A stretch of DNA of 64,000 bases, taken from the NCBI RefSeq assembly GCF_000422265.1, contig NZ_AULL01000017.1, positions 1 through 64,000 of the forward strand, read 5' to 3'. The translations under genes and the position numbers were made by a program. Below are positions 53,095 through 63,040 of this stretch, piece after piece. The DNA comes from Kaistella palustris DSM 21579. Lineage in GTDB: Bacteria; Bacteroidota; Bacteroidia; Flavobacteriales; Weeksellaceae. The notes under the pieces were generated by a model. It ran no database searches. It was not told the origin of the DNA and was given only the letters and a program-made list of their open reading frames with translations. Within the stretch, counting starts at the first letter, position 1; each line of letters starts with the position of its first letter.

Positions 53095-55131
53095 ATGCAG
53101 GAAACTTCTCAAAATAAACAGGTTCTTCTTGTCGGAAATCCCAATGTAGGTAAATCAACAGTTTTCAATTTACTCTGCCACAAACAGCAGAAAACCGGAA
53201 ATTACGCGGGCGTTACGGTCGCCAGCCACTCGGGGTTTTATGATTTCAATGGCGAGAGTGTAGAGATCATCGATCTCCCTGGATCATACAGCATATATCC
53301 GACCTCAGAAGACGAGGCAATCCTCTCAAAATTTTTAGTCGATGAGCAACACAAATATGCGGGTGTTGTGTACATCCTGGAAGCTCTAAGTATGAAACGG
53401 GGTTTGCTGCTTTTTCAGCAGATCCAGGATCTCGGCATTCCAATCTTGCTGGTGGTCAACCAGATCGATCAGGCGCAGCGCCGGGGAATCAACATTAACA
53501 TTAACCAGCTTTCAAAAGAACTTGGGGTCACGGTTTTGCAGAGTAATGCGAAACAGAATCAGGGGATTGAAGAACTGCGGCAGGAAATTGCAAAGAACAG
53601 TTTTACCAGATCACTGAAGATTTCTTTTGAAATCCCTTTGGAACAAAAAGGACTTGTGTTCAAGATCCTGGCAGGTACTAAAGAGGAAAACCAATATAAA
53701 GTATGGACTTTGCTGTCATCGGAAACCTATATTGGCAAGCTGGAATCGGTAAAGGACCAAATGAATTCCGATGAGGTTAAATGCCTGATCCCGAAGCGGC
53801 TGCAGACACAGGAAACCATCAGAAGATATCAGACGATCGACCGTGTAATCGCTAAAGTTTTATCAAAGGAACCTCAGTTCAAGGAACTTTTAACAGAGAA
53901 ACTTGATAAGATTCTGGTGCATAAGGTATGGGGCTATCTCATTTTCGGCCTCATCCTGCTGTTCATGTTTCAGAGTGTGTTTTTCCTGGCCGAATATCCT
54001 ATGAACTGGATTTCGGATTTTTTCCTTTGGCTCTCAGCTTTTGCCAATACATATTTGCCGGCAGGACCTATCAATTCGCTTATTGCGAACGGAATTATTC
54101 CGGGACTTGGCGGGATTATGGTATTTGCACCACAGATCGGTATTCTGCTTTATTTCCTTTATCTGCTGGAAGATTCGGGATATATGTCGCGCGTCATTTT
54201 CTTAATGGACCGTTTCCTGCGGCCGTTTGGACTCAATGGCAAAAGTATCGTGCCACTTGTTTCGGGTACAGCCTGCGCGATTCCTGCCATTATGTCGACA
54301 AGGAATATAGAAAATGTAAAGGAAAGACTGATCACAATTCTCGTCACTCCGTTTATGACCTGCTCGGCCAGATTGCCGGTTTACAGTATTATAATCGGTC
54401 TCATAATTCCGGATAAATTTTTTCTTGGTATCAGCTACAAGGCACTGGCATTGATGGCGATGTATTTTCTTGGTTTTTTTACTTCGTTAATGGCGTCACT
54501 GATATTGAAAAAAGTCATTAAAAGCAAAGGCACTTCATTTCTCGTAATGGATCTTCCTTCTTATAAAATGCCGCTTTTCGGCTATGATTTCAAGGTCGTA
54601 CTTGGCAAGGTGTGGGAATTTGTAACGGGAGCCGGAAAAATTATCTTTCTCTTCAGTATTGTAATTTGGTTTTTCAGTTATATCGGGCCGGCGCAGAATA
54701 AGACCGAATATGTGGCTACCGATGTGAAGCTTTCTCAGTCTTACCTGGCGAAAATGGGCAAATCGATCGAGCCTGCGATTGCACCTTTGGGTTACGACTG
54801 GAAAATGGGCGTGGGAATACTGACGAGCTTCGTGGCACGTGAGGTTTTTGTAGGAACCATGTCTACACTTTACAGCCTGGATGACGACGCACCGGAAGGC
54901 CGGATTATAGACAAAATGCGGAACGACAAAAAGCCGGATGGTGAAAAAGTTTACAGTTTTGCAACAGGTGTTTCGATTCTGTTTTTCTACGCGTTTGCCA
55001 TGCAATGTGTTTCCACTTTAGCCGTTGTATATAAAGAGACCAAGTCCTGGAAATGGACGCTTGCACAGTTGTTCGGTATGTCGGGGCTTGCTTATATCGC
55101 ATCATTGCTTGTTTATCAAATTTTGAAATAA
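53095..55131 (+). CDS. feoB: Ferrous iron transporter FeoB
   Basis: The 678 residues have an N-terminal G domain (G1 GNPNVGKST about 14-22, DLPGSYSIYP, NQID) and a helical transporter core with GTACAIPAIMSTRNI and CSARLPVYSIIIGL, the two Gate/Cys motifs. It imports Fe(II) across the inner membrane. The stop overlaps the start of a small Cys-rich gene as TAATG. Confidence 0.95.
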   Translation: MQETSQNKQVLLVGNPNVGKSTVFNLLCHKQQKTGNYAGVTVASHSGFYDFNGESVEIIDLPGSYSIYPTSEDEAILSKFLVDEQHKYAGVVYILEALSMKRGLLLFQQIQDLGIPILLVVNQIDQAQRRGINININQLSKELGVTVLQSNAKQNQGIEELRQEIAKNSFTRSLKISFEIPLEQKGLVFKILAGTKEENQYKVWTLLSSETYIGKLESVKDQMNSDEVKCLIPKRLQTQETIRRYQTIDRVIAKVLSKEPQFKELLTEKLDKILVHKVWGYLIFGLILLFMFQSVFFLAEYPMNWISDFFLWLSAFANTYLPAGPINSLIANGIIPGLGGIMVFAPQIGILLYFLYLLEDSGYMSRVIFLMDRFLRPFGLNGKSIVPLVSGTACAIPAIMSTRNIENVKERLITILVTPFMTCSARLPVYSIIIGLIIPDKFFLGISYKALALMAMYFLGFFTSLMASLILKKVIKSKGTSFLVMDLPSYKMPLFGYDFKVVLGKVWEFVTGAGKIIFLFSIVIWFFSYIGPAQNKTEYVATDVKLSQSYLAKMGKSIEPAIAPLGYDWKMGVGILTSFVAREVFVGTMSTLYSLDDDAPEGRIIDKMRNDKKPDGEKVYSFATGVSILFFYAFAMQCVSTLAVVYKETKSWKWTLAQLFGMSGLAYIASLLVYQILK

Positions 55132-55283
55132 TGGAAGTATCACTCACATTTCAGTATATTTTAATTGGTGCTGTAGTTTTAGCAGCTTCTTATTCACTTT
55201 TCCGGATTATCAGAAGAGGATTTACATCAAAAAAGGGAAAGAAACATGCAGAATTTGGCTGCAACAATGAATGCGGAAGTTAA
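55131..55283 (+). CDS. FeoB-associated Cys-rich membrane microprotein, copy 1
   Basis: The 50 residues start at ATG 55131, overlapping the feoB stop by one base. One membrane helix (about 8-27) is followed by a basic stretch and a C-terminal FGCNNECGS. This matches the FeoB-associated Cys-rich family (PF12669), a possible FeoC substitute whose role is not established. Confidence 0.82.
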   Translation: MEVSLTFQYILIGAVVLAASYSLFRIIRRGFTSKKGKKHAEFGCNNECGS

Positions 55284-55338
55284 AGGCTCTTTTTTATTCA
55301 GAATTGTTTTCCACCGCAAATTTCGTAACTTTAAGATT

Positions 55339-55488
55339 ATGAATTCTTTAGAATTGCAATACATCATTCTCGCTGTCATTTTGCTTTTTGCAGGCTACTA
55401 TCTTTTCAGAATGGTCCGTAAGACCTTCTCCTTAAAAAAGTTTAAAAAAGGCAAAGGCGACTGCGATTCCAATTGCGGCTGTTCCTGA
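55339..55488 (+). CDS. FeoB-associated Cys-rich membrane microprotein, copy 2
   Basis: The 49 residues start at ATG 55339 (MNSLELQYIILAVILLFAGY) and have the same plan as copy 1: one helix, a Lys-rich stretch and a Cys-rich end CDSNCGCS with three Cys. It is a diverged tandem duplicate, 55 bp behind copy 1. A possible TAACTTTA element lies just before it. Confidence 0.8.
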   Translation: MNSLELQYIILAVILLFAGYYLFRMVRKTFSLKKFKKGKGDCDSNCGCS

Positions 55489-55564
55489 AAGTCGGTTACC
55501 GGTTTATTTTTTTATTGAAAGATATTCCTAATATGTTCTGGCGGACTTCTCCTTATATAATTCG

Positions 55565-55572
55565 TATTTTTG
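55565..55572 (+). promoter_or_regulatory. -7 element (TATTTTTG) of glmM
   Basis: Perfect TAnnTTTG, 24 bp before the glmM start. Confidence 0.45.
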
Positions 55573-55596
55573 CATTTCAAAATATAACAAAACTTT

Positions 55597-56979
55597 ATGG
55601 CTTTAATAAAATCCATTTCAGGAATCCGCGGTACCATTGGTGGCAAAGTTGATGAGAATCTAACGCCTTTGGATGTTGTAAAATTTACTTCCGCATTTGG
55701 AACATGGCTTCAAAACAATAAAAATAAAAAAGATATTACACTTGTTGTAGGCCGCGATGCCAGAATTTCCGGGTCCATGGTTAATTCACTGGTCTGCGCC
55801 ACTTTGCAGGGACTTGGGATCCATGTGGTAGACCTGGGACTTTCTACCACACCAACTGTTGAGGTAATGGTTCCTGAACTGCACGCAGACGGTGGCATCA
55901 TTCTTACAGCTTCGCACAATCCAAAACAGTGGAATGCACTGAAGCTCCTCAATGAAAAGGGGGAATTCATTACAGGAAAAGATGGCGCTGAGGTTTTGGC
56001 TCTCGCAGAAAGTGAAGATTTCGATTACGCTGAAGTCGACAGTTTAGGAAAATACGAAACGCGCGACGATGCTTTCGATATTCACATTCAGAAAATTCTG
56101 GATCTGCCACTTGTACGTGCCGAAGCCATTAAAGCAAAAAAATTCAAAGTGGTGGTTGATGCTGTGAATTCTACCGGTGGTATTGCAATTCCGCAGCTGC
56201 TGGAACATTTTGGCTGTGAGGTGATCAAACTTTACTGTGAACCCAATGGTAATTTCCCGCACAATCCCGAACCGCTGAAAGAACATCTTGGTGATATCTG
56301 CGAACTTGTAAAGAAAGAAAAGGCTGATTTAGGAATCGTGGTTGATCCCGATGTTGACCGTTTAGCACTGGTGGATGAAAATGGCGAACTTTTCGGCGAA
56401 GAATATACCCTGGTTGCAGTTGCTGATTATCTTTTGCGCCATACCAAAGGCGCTGCCGTTTCTAATTTGTCCTCCAGCCGGGCTTTGGCCGATGTTGCAG
56501 AGAAACTCGGTTGCGAATATTTTGCCAGTGCGGTCGGTGAAGTAAATGTAGTGACATTGATGAAAGAAAAAAATGCGGTGATCGGTGGCGAAGGAAATGG
56601 TGGAATCATATATCCGGAACTGCACTACGGCCGAGATTCGCTGGTTGGTGTGGCTTTATTTCTAACCCATTTGGCCAAAGAAGGAAAAACCGTTTCTGAA
56701 CTGCGGGCCACATATCCGTCGTATTTTATGGGAAAGAAAAAGATTGAACTTACGACGGATATTGATGTTGATACACTTTTAACAAAGGTGCAGAATGAGT
56801 ATCTAAATGAAAAGGTTTCTACGGTAGATGGTGTGAAGATTGATTTTGAAAATAACTGGGTACATCTGCGCAAGTCGAATACCGAACCTATCATCCGAAT
56901 TTATACCGAAGCTTTCTCGCAGCAGGAAGCAGATAGTTTGGCTGATGAGATGATCCTAAAAATTAAAAGTTTGATTTAA
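55597..56979 (+). CDS. glmM: Phosphoglucosamine mutase (GlmM-type)
   Basis: The 460 residues begin SISGIRGTIGGKVDENLTP. The phosphoserine is S106 in TASHNPKQWNALK, the metal loop is DPDVDR, GEGNGG is the sugar loop, and the C-terminal phosphate site is RKSNTEPIIRIYTEA. It interconverts glucosamine-6-P and glucosamine-1-P for cell-wall and LPS precursors. A phosphomannomutase activity cannot be excluded from sequence alone. Confidence 0.88.
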   Translation: MALIKSISGIRGTIGGKVDENLTPLDVVKFTSAFGTWLQNNKNKKDITLVVGRDARISGSMVNSLVCATLQGLGIHVVDLGLSTTPTVEVMVPELHADGGIILTASHNPKQWNALKLLNEKGEFITGKDGAEVLALAESEDFDYAEVDSLGKYETRDDAFDIHIQKILDLPLVRAEAIKAKKFKVVVDAVNSTGGIAIPQLLEHFGCEVIKLYCEPNGNFPHNPEPLKEHLGDICELVKKEKADLGIVVDPDVDRLALVDENGELFGEEYTLVAVADYLLRHTKGAAVSNLSSSRALADVAEKLGCEYFASAVGEVNVVTLMKEKNAVIGGEGNGGIIYPELHYGRDSLVGVALFLTHLAKEGKTVSELRATYPSYFMGKKKIELTTDIDVDTLLTKVQNEYLNEKVSTVDGVKIDFENNWVHLRKSNTEPIIRIYTEAFSQQEADSLADEMILKIKSLI

Positions 56980-57049
56980 TCGGATTTTTAGTAATTTTAA
57001 TAGTTTAATAAAATAGTGTTCCTCGAAGTTTGTAAGGTAAGTTCAAACT

Positions 57050-58444
57050 TTGCTGATCACGGCAGACAATATATTGGAAGAATTTTTTGACAACGAACTT
57101 GTAGCAAAGTTCGAAGAAATGATCGAAAATAATGATGAATTCTACTTCGAGACCGAAGAATATGAAGATATCATTATTTACTACCTGGAAATGGGCGACA
57201 TTTCCTTTGCGGAGACGGCGACAAATTACGCGCTGAAACTCCACCCGAACTCTTTAGAAATAAAAATTAAGAAATTCGAGGTCCTTTTGGAGCTCGAAAA
57301 TTATACGCAGGCCCGCGAACTGATGCAGGAACTGAAGGAAGCTTCTATGGTAAGTACTGATTTCCTGGTTTGTTGTGCCAAGTATTACTCAAATCTTGGG
57401 AATCCGCGCCGGGCGATCGAATACTGCGAAAGCGCGCTCGAACTTCACGAAGAAGAAAATTTTCTGCACAATTTTATTGCAGATGAGCATGTGAACCTGG
57501 CAGATCCTTTTAACGCTGTTAAGCATTATAAACTCGCGCTGAGTTTTGACCAGCAGGATGAATACGCGCTGGAAAATATCATGTTCTGCTACAATCAGCT
57601 GCAGAAAAGTGATGAAGCGATTGAGTTTCTGAATGGCTATCTGGATCAGTTTGCCTTTTCTGAGACCGCCTGGTATGAGTACGGTCAGTTTTATTTCAAC
57701 CGAAAAAATTATGAGGAAGCAATCAGAGGTTTTGATTATCTGATCGCTATCAATCCGCAGTCTGTGGGTGTGTACGCCAACAAAGCCGCCTGTCTGGAGG
57801 CAATGGGCGAGTGGCAGAAAGCCATTGCGGTCTATGAGGAAATGCTGGAACTGGAGTATACCAAATCGTTTACGTATTACAAAATTGGTCTCTGTTATAA
57901 AGAAAACAAGCAGTGGGTTCACGCCCTGAACGCTTTTCAAAAATCGGTGCGCGATGATCCGCAGTTTTATCTGTCGATGATGGAACAGTCCTTCGTGTAC
58001 GAAGAAATGGGCGGTATGAAAGAGGCGCTGCATTTCGCGCAGGAAGCGGTTTCGCTGAATGATAATAATCTGGATTACCAGAAAAGACTTGCCTTTCTTT
58101 ATATAGATTCGGGCAGGTTTGAGGAAAGTTTAATCTGTCTGAAAACTTTGATCGATTACGAACCTACGCGGTTTTATAACTGGTACGCATACTCAGAAGT
58201 GCTGATGTTGCTTGGTGAATATGAGGATGCAGTAACTGTTTTAAATAAAGCTACCAAAATGCATAACCGTGCAGAGCTTTTTTACCAGCTCAGTAACTGC
58301 TATTTCCATATGAACAACCAGAAAGCCGGGCGTGCCGCTCTGGCCTCAGCGCTGGAACTCGATCCTAATCTGCTGGAAGATATGCAGCAAAAATATCCTT
58401 TCCTGAAAGACGAAGGCGATAAGGTAAAATCCAAAAAGAAATAA
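57050..58444 (+). CDS. Tetratricopeptide-repeat protein
   Basis: The 464 residues are almost entirely TPR helices, about ten repeats from residue 60 to 450 with typical spacing of Ala/Gly/Tyr, for example FAETATNYALKLHP and AIEYCESALELHEEENF. The N-terminus is acidic and there is no signal peptide. The start is the TTG at 57050: TAA lies just upstream in frame and the next Met is at about residue 24. A nearby TTG at 57074 is the alternative. TPR proteins scaffold protein complexes; the partner is unknown. Confidence 0.82.
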   Translation: MLITADNILEEFFDNELVAKFEEMIENNDEFYFETEEYEDIIIYYLEMGDISFAETATNYALKLHPNSLEIKIKKFEVLLELENYTQARELMQELKEASMVSTDFLVCCAKYYSNLGNPRRAIEYCESALELHEEENFLHNFIADEHVNLADPFNAVKHYKLALSFDQQDEYALENIMFCYNQLQKSDEAIEFLNGYLDQFAFSETAWYEYGQFYFNRKNYEEAIRGFDYLIAINPQSVGVYANKAACLEAMGEWQKAIAVYEEMLELEYTKSFTYYKIGLCYKENKQWVHALNAFQKSVRDDPQFYLSMMEQSFVYEEMGGMKEALHFAQEAVSLNDNNLDYQKRLAFLYIDSGRFEESLICLKTLIDYEPTRFYNWYAYSEVLMLLGEYEDAVTVLNKATKMHNRAELFYQLSNCYFHMNNQKAGRAALASALELDPNLLEDMQQKYPFLKDEGDKVKSKKK

Positions 58445-58450
58445 GTTTTA

Positions 58451-58486
58451 AGTAAGAAACGCTTCCGTCGGGAGGCGTTTCTTACT
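58451..58486 (+). terminator. Rho-independent terminator of the TPR gene
   Basis: AGTAAGAAACGCTTCC and GGAGGCGTTTCTTACT form a 16-bp stem (one G-U pair) around GTCG, 7 bp after the stop. No strong T run follows, so efficiency is uncertain. Confidence 0.75.
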
Positions 58487-58507
58487 AATGATTTCAGACG
58501 TATTAAG

Positions 58508-58550
58508 ATAAAACAAACAGAAAACCCTGCCAGCATTAGACAGGGTTTTC
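58508..58550 (-). terminator. Rho-independent terminator of clpC
   Basis: GAAAACCCTG (58520-58529) and CAGGGTTTTC (58541-58550) pair around an 11-base loop. T-rich sequence follows on the minus strand. Confidence 0.8.
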
Positions 58551-58566
58551 GGTTTATCCTAGGCGC

Positions 58567-61086
58567 TTATTTAGCGCTCTGTTTCTTTTTCAGTTTGTCA
58601 CCTTCCAGGCCGTCCTTGGCTTCATTGAGTTTTAAAACTACAGTTTCACCTTCAGCAAGTTCCCTGTTTACGAGCATCTCTGCCAACAGGTCTTCAATAT
58701 ACTTCTGGATTGCGCGTTTAAGCGGTCTCGCACCAAAATCCTTGTCCCAGCCTTTTTCTGCGATGAAATCTTTGGCATCATCTGTAAGCTGAACGTTGTA
58801 GTTGAGTTTCTGCAGACGGGTATAAAGTTTGCCAAGTTCCAGGTCGATAATTTTGGTGATGTCATCTTTGCTTAGGTTATTGAAGATGACAATGTCATCA
58901 ATCCTGTTGAGGAACTCCGGTGCAAAAGCTTTTTTCAACGCATTCTCAATTGTACTTCTTGCTCGGGAATCGCTTCCTGTTTTTTTCGCGGTGGTTCCGA
59001 ATCCAACTCCATCACCAAAATCCTTGATGTCGCGGGTTCCGATATTGGAGGTCAGAATGATGATCGTGTTTCGGAAATCAATCTTTCGACCCAGAGAATC
59101 CGTTACAAAACCTTCGTCGAGGATCTGCAGCAATATGTTGAATACATCCGGGTGCGCTTTTTCAATCTCATCCAGAAGGATTACTGCATAAGGTTTTCTC
59201 CGTACAGCTTCAGTCAGTTGACCACCTTCTTCATAACCAACATATCCCGGAGGCGCTCCGACAAGACGGGAAATGGCGAATTTCTCCATGTATTCGCTCA
59301 TGTCGATCCTGATCAAAGCTTCATCGGAATCGAAAAGTTCACGCGCCATCACTTTGGCGAGCTCGGTTTTCCCGACACCGGTGGTTCCAAGGAATATAAA
59401 TGTACCGATCGGACGGTTCGGATCTTTCAGTCCGGCGCGGTTTCTCTGGATGGCTTTCACCACTTTTTTCACCGCATCCTCCTGTCCGATCACCTTGCCG
59501 TTCAGCTTATCATCCATGCTGGAGAGTTTGTCGAGTTCGTTCTTGCCGACTTTGGTCACGGGAATTCCGCTCATCATGGAAACTACTTCTGCCACACTTT
59601 CCTCGGTTACCACTTCTTTCTTTTCCTTCACATCCTTATCCCAGGCTTCCTGCGCGATGTTCAGTTCAATCTGAAGGCGTTCCTCTTCATCTTTAAGTTT
59701 ACGAGCTTCCAGATAATCCTGCGCTTTAACAGCCTTCTGTTTCAGGTCGGTAATTTCCTCGATTTTCTTTTCGTGCTCAATGATTTCGGAAGGTACCTTC
59801 ATGTTTTTGATATAAACCCGGGAACCCGCTTCATCCATCGCGTCAATGGCTTTATCCGGAAGAAAACGGTCGGTAATATATCTTGCGGTTAAGTTTACGC
59901 AAGCCAAAACAGCCTCGTCGGTGTAGGTTACATTATGGTGATCTTCGTATTTATCCTTGATCTGATTCAGTATCAGTACAGTTTCCTCAACAGTGGTAGG
60001 TTCCACCATTACTTTTTGAAACCTTCGCTCCAGAGCACCGTCTTTTTCGATATATTGTCGGTATTCATCGAGCGTAGTTGCACCAATGCATTGAATTTCA
60101 CCACGTGCCAAAGCAGGTTTAAACATATTGGAGGCATCCAGGCTTCCGGTAGAACTTCCGGCCCCGACAATTGTGTGCAGCTCATCAATGAACAGAATGA
60201 CATCTCTGTTTTTTTCGAGTTCCGTCATTATTGCCTTCATTCTTTCTTCGAACTGGCCACGGTATTTTGTACCTGCAACCAGACTGGCAAGATCCAAAGT
60301 AATTACACGCTTGCCATAAAGCACGCGGGAAACCTTTTTCTGCTGAATACGCAAAGCAAGTCCTTCCGCAATTGCAGATTTACCCACGCCGGGTTCACCA
60401 ATTAACAGTGGATTGTTTTTCTTTCTGCGCGAAAGGATCTGCGAAACCCGTTCGATTTCTTTTTCACGCCCGATCACAGGATCCAGTTTGCCGTCCCTTG
60501 CGAGCGAAGTAAGATCGCGCCCAAAGTTATCAAGCGTAGGCGTTTTACTTTTTCCGGTACCCAGATTTCCTGTAGGTTTGCGCATCTGCCCGAAATCCTC
60601 CCGTTCTTCATCGTCGTCGTACGCGCTCATTTTAGGATTTTGTCCTGTATTTTTGAGCATGGTGCGGTATTCTTTGGTCACACTTTCGTAATCAATATCA
60701 TAAGAACTTAAAATATTGGTTGTAGGATCTTCGGGTTTATATAAGATCGCAAGCAAAAGATGTACGGTATTAATTTCGGAACTTTGATACTGTCGGCACT
60801 CCAACTCCGACCTCTTAACGGCAAGATCTGCCATTTTTGTAAAGGAGATCTTCTCTGTTTCGGCGGAGAACGGGTTTAAACTCGCTACCGACATGGTTTC
60901 GATTTTTCTTTTGATCTGTGTAAGATCGGCACCAAGCGACTGCAGAATATCTTTGGCAGAATTGTCTGCCTTGATCATTCCCAGCAGGAAATGCTCTGTA
61001 TTCAGAAACTCGCTGTGCAGGCGGCGTGCTTCGTTTTTACTGTTCTTGAACACCAGGTCCAAGCCATTTGAAAATTTATGATCCAT
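58567..61086 (-). CDS. clpC: ATP-dependent Clp protease ATPase subunit ClpC
   Basis: The 839 residues have an N-terminal Clp-N double repeat (about 1-145), AAA+ module 1 with Walker [10 protein letters not shown], a central UVR-like coiled middle segment, and AAA+ module 2 with GTTGVGKTE followed by the ClpB-D2-small domain. The middle domain is short, as in ClpC rather than ClpB. It unfolds substrates for ClpP. Transcribed alone on the minus strand. Confidence 0.94.
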   Translation of the reverse strand: MDHKFSNGLDLVFKNSKNEARRLHSEFLNTEHFLLGMIKADNSAKDILQSLGADLTQIKRKIETMSVASLNPFSAETEKISFTKMADLAVKRSELECRQYQSSEINTVHLLLAILYKPEDPTTNILSSYDIDYESVTKEYRTMLKNTGQNPKMSAYDDDEEREDFGQMRKPTGNLGTGKSKTPTLDNFGRDLTSLARDGKLDPVIGREKEIERVSQILSRRKKNNPLLIGEPGVGKSAIAEGLALRIQQKKVSRVLYGKRVITLDLASLVAGTKYRGQFEERMKAIMTELEKNRDVILFIDELHTIVGAGSSTGSLDASNMFKPALARGEIQCIGATTLDEYRQYIEKDGALERRFQKVMVEPTTVEETVLILNQIKDKYEDHHNVTYTDEAVLACVNLTARYITDRFLPDKAIDAMDEAGSRVYIKNMKVPSEIIEHEKKIEEITDLKQKAVKAQDYLEARKLKDEEERLQIELNIAQEAWDKDVKEKKEVVTEESVAEVVSMMSGIPVTKVGKNELDKLSSMDDKLNGKVIGQEDAVKKVVKAIQRNRAGLKDPNRPIGTFIFLGTTGVGKTELAKVMARELFDSDEALIRIDMSEYMEKFAISRLVGAPPGYVGYEEGGQLTEAVRRKPYAVILLDEIEKAHPDVFNILLQILDEGFVTDSLGRKIDFRNTIIILTSNIGTRDIKDFGDGVGFGTTAKKTGSDSRARSTIENALKKAFAPEFLNRIDDIVIFNNLSKDDITKIIDLELGKLYTRLQKLNYNVQLTDDAKDFIAEKGWDKDFGARPLKRAIQKYIEDLLAEMLVNRELAEGETVVLKLNEAKDGLEGDKLKKKQSAK

Positions 61087-61139
61087 ATTTTTGTCTCAAT
61101 CTATTTGTAAATAAAAGTACTGATTAATCAGTCTCCAAT

Positions 61140-61147
61140 CAAAGTTA
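61140..61147 (-). promoter_or_regulatory. -7 element (TAACTTTG) of clpC
   Basis: CAAAGTTA on the plus strand; TTG on the minus strand (61165-61167) lies 17 bp upstream of it, giving a fair two-part promoter about 53 bp before clpC. Confidence 0.5.
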
Positions 61148-61217
61148 CAAATACTTTACCAAAACAAAATAAGGACTTTATGGCATGAATAAATAAGTAT
61201 ATCTCGACTAAAAGCGG

Positions 61218-61225
61218 TAATTTTG
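61218..61225 (+). promoter_or_regulatory. -7 element (TAATTTTG) of the YgjV-like gene
   Basis: Perfect TAnnTTTG, 22 bp before ATG 61248, divergent from the clpC promoter. Confidence 0.45.
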
Positions 61226-61247
61226 TGTCCCTTAAAAATATACCTTT

Positions 61248-61475
61248 ATGAATCCCGAAATCGCAAATTACATAGGTTACGCAGCCTCGCTTTTTATTGT
61301 TTTAAGTTTTGTTTTAAAAGACATTAAAAAGATCCGGTTTATCAATCTTCTCGGCTGTATCTGTTTTGTAGTTTTTGGATTTTTCAGTGTTCCCGACAGC
61401 TATATCTGGCCCATTATCATTCCTAATGCCATACTCTGTTTCATTCAGATCTATCATTTGGTAAAAAATAAGTAA
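61248..61475 (+). CDS. Small YgjV-like membrane protein
   Basis: The 75 residues contain three hydrophobic segments (about 9-25, 30-45, 52-70), with IGYAASLFIVLSFVLKDIKKIRFINLLGC typical in outline of the YgjV/Imp family. The function is unknown. It lies 9 bp upstream of a glycosyltransferase and may be co-transcribed. Confidence 0.75.
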   Translation: MNPEIANYIGYAASLFIVLSFVLKDIKKIRFINLLGCICFVVFGFFSVPDSYIWPIIIPNAILCFIQIYHLVKNK

Positions 61476-61484
61476 TTTTCTGCC

Positions 61485-62582
61485 ATGAAAGTGATCGTCA
61501 GCGTTTTCAATAATTTATTTACAGACCAGCGCGTAGAAAAAGTCTGTAAAACATTAACTGAAAAAGGCGGTTACAACATAGAACTCATCGGTAACGACTG
61601 GGGTGGCTCGCCGGAAATGGACCGGCCGTATCCCTTTTGTAGACTTCATCTTCAAAGCAGAATTCTACGTTACGCTTATGTGGAATTTCAGTGGAAACTT
61701 TACCGGAAACTCCTGCAGGCCGCAGACAAAAATTCCATTCTTCTATCTAATGACCTCGACACGCTGCTGCCGAACTATATGGTATCCAGGAAACTTGATA
61801 TTCCGTTGGTTTTCGACAGTCACGAAATCTTTACGGAAATGCCGTCACTGAACGGCCGCTTTACTCAAAAGATCTGGCGGTCCCTGGAATCCTTCACGGT
61901 TCCAAAACTTAAATATATGATGGCTGCCAGCGAAAGTTACGCCGACTGGTTCCAGCGCACTTACGATATTGCAAGGCCGGTAGTCGTGCAGAATTTTCCC
62001 GAATCAAGGCCAAGTCCACAGGATCACAATAATCCAAATTCTACCAAAGTAATTATGTATCAGGGTGTAATCAATCCGTTTCGCGGGTTGGATAAAATTA
62101 TTCCCGCGATGGCCAATATTGAAGCGGAACTGTGGATCGCTGGGGACGGACCTAAGAAAAAAGAATATCTCGATCTGGTACAAGCCCTGAATCTGCAGGA
62201 TAAAGTGCGCTTCCTGGGCAAACTCGTGCCGGATAAGCTTCGTGAAGTTACCCGACTGGCAGATGCAGGTTTAAGTATTGAAGAAAATCAGGGACTCAGT
62301 TATTTTTATTCAATGCCCAATAAGGTGTCGGATTATATCCAGGCCCGAATTCCGGTCATCGTTTCGGATTTCCCCGAAATGCGAAAAGTGGTTGATAACT
62401 TCGGAGTGGGCGAAAAGATTGGAAATTATGATGAACTGGCAGAAAAGATAAACCTCGTGCTGGCAAACGGCAAACCTTTTTACGAAGGTCCATTAAATAA
62501 AGCCGCAGCAGAATTTTGCTGGGAAATGGAGGAACCGCGCATTCTGGAACTCTTTGAAAAAGTGACTGCCGGGAATTTCTAA
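61485..62582 (+). CDS. GT4-type glycosyltransferase
   Basis: The 365 residues have the GT-B layout with VFDSHEIFTEMPSLNGR in the N-terminal domain and GVINPFRGLDKIIPAM, LWIAGDGPKKKEYLDL and FLGKLVPDKL in the C-terminal domain. A final SDYIQARIPVIVSDFPEMRKVV region fits the donor-binding loop. It transfers a sugar from a nucleotide donor to an unknown acceptor, likely in cell-surface glycan synthesis. Confidence 0.87.
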   Translation: MKVIVSVFNNLFTDQRVEKVCKTLTEKGGYNIELIGNDWGGSPEMDRPYPFCRLHLQSRILRYAYVEFQWKLYRKLLQAADKNSILLSNDLDTLLPNYMVSRKLDIPLVFDSHEIFTEMPSLNGRFTQKIWRSLESFTVPKLKYMMAASESYADWFQRTYDIARPVVVQNFPESRPSPQDHNNPNSTKVIMYQGVINPFRGLDKIIPAMANIEAELWIAGDGPKKKEYLDLVQALNLQDKVRFLGKLVPDKLREVTRLADAGLSIEENQGLSYFYSMPNKVSDYIQARIPVIVSDFPEMRKVVDNFGVGEKIGNYDELAEKINLVLANGKPFYEGPLNKAAAEFCWEMEEPRILELFEKVTAGNF

Positions 62583-62594
62583 AATCGGTTTTCT

Positions 62595-62602
62595 TATCTT
62601 TG
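62595..62602 (+). promoter_or_regulatory. -7 element (TATCTTTG) of sufE
   Basis: Perfect TAnnTTTG, 18 bp before ATG 62621; supports that start over an upstream in-frame TTG at 62600. Confidence 0.5.
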
Positions 62603-62620
62603 CAGCAAGAATTTAAAGAA

Positions 62621-63040
62621 ATGACCCTCAAAGAAAAACAGCAGGAAATAGTAGAAGAATTCGCCTTTCTAGAGGATTGGGAACAGAAATACGAATATAT
62701 TATCGATCTTGGAAAAGAACTGAAAGGTTTGCCCGAGGATAAAAAAACGGAAACCAATCTTATAAAAGGGTGTCAGTCCAAAGTTTGGATCGATGCCGAA
62801 TTCAAAGATGGGAAGCTCTATTTTAATGCCGATTCCGATGGGATTTTGCCGAAAGGAATCATCTCGCTTCTGGTCTCTATTTACAACGGTCATACTACGC
62901 AGGAAATCCTGGACTCTGACTTCGAATTTATTTCACAGATCGGTCTGCAGGAATTTCTATCGCCTTCACGTGCCAACGGACTTATGGCAATGACCAAACA
63001 GATCAAATTCTACGCAGTAGCTTACCAACTGAAAAAGTGA
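62621..63040 (+). CDS. sufE: SufE-family cysteine-desulfurase activator
   Basis: The 139 residues start MTLKEKQQEIVEEF, with Cys 51 in LIKGCQSKVWIDAE, the sulfur-acceptor site of SufE, and SPSRANGLMAM near the C-terminus. SufE takes persulfide sulfur from SufS and passes it to the SufBCD scaffold. The stop overlaps the next start (GTGA). Confidence 0.93.
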   Translation: MTLKEKQQEIVEEFAFLEDWEQKYEYIIDLGKELKGLPEDKKTETNLIKGCQSKVWIDAEFKDGKLYFNADSDGILPKGIISLLVSIYNGHTTQEILDSDFEFISQIGLQEFLSPSRANGLMAMTKQIKFYAVAYQLKK

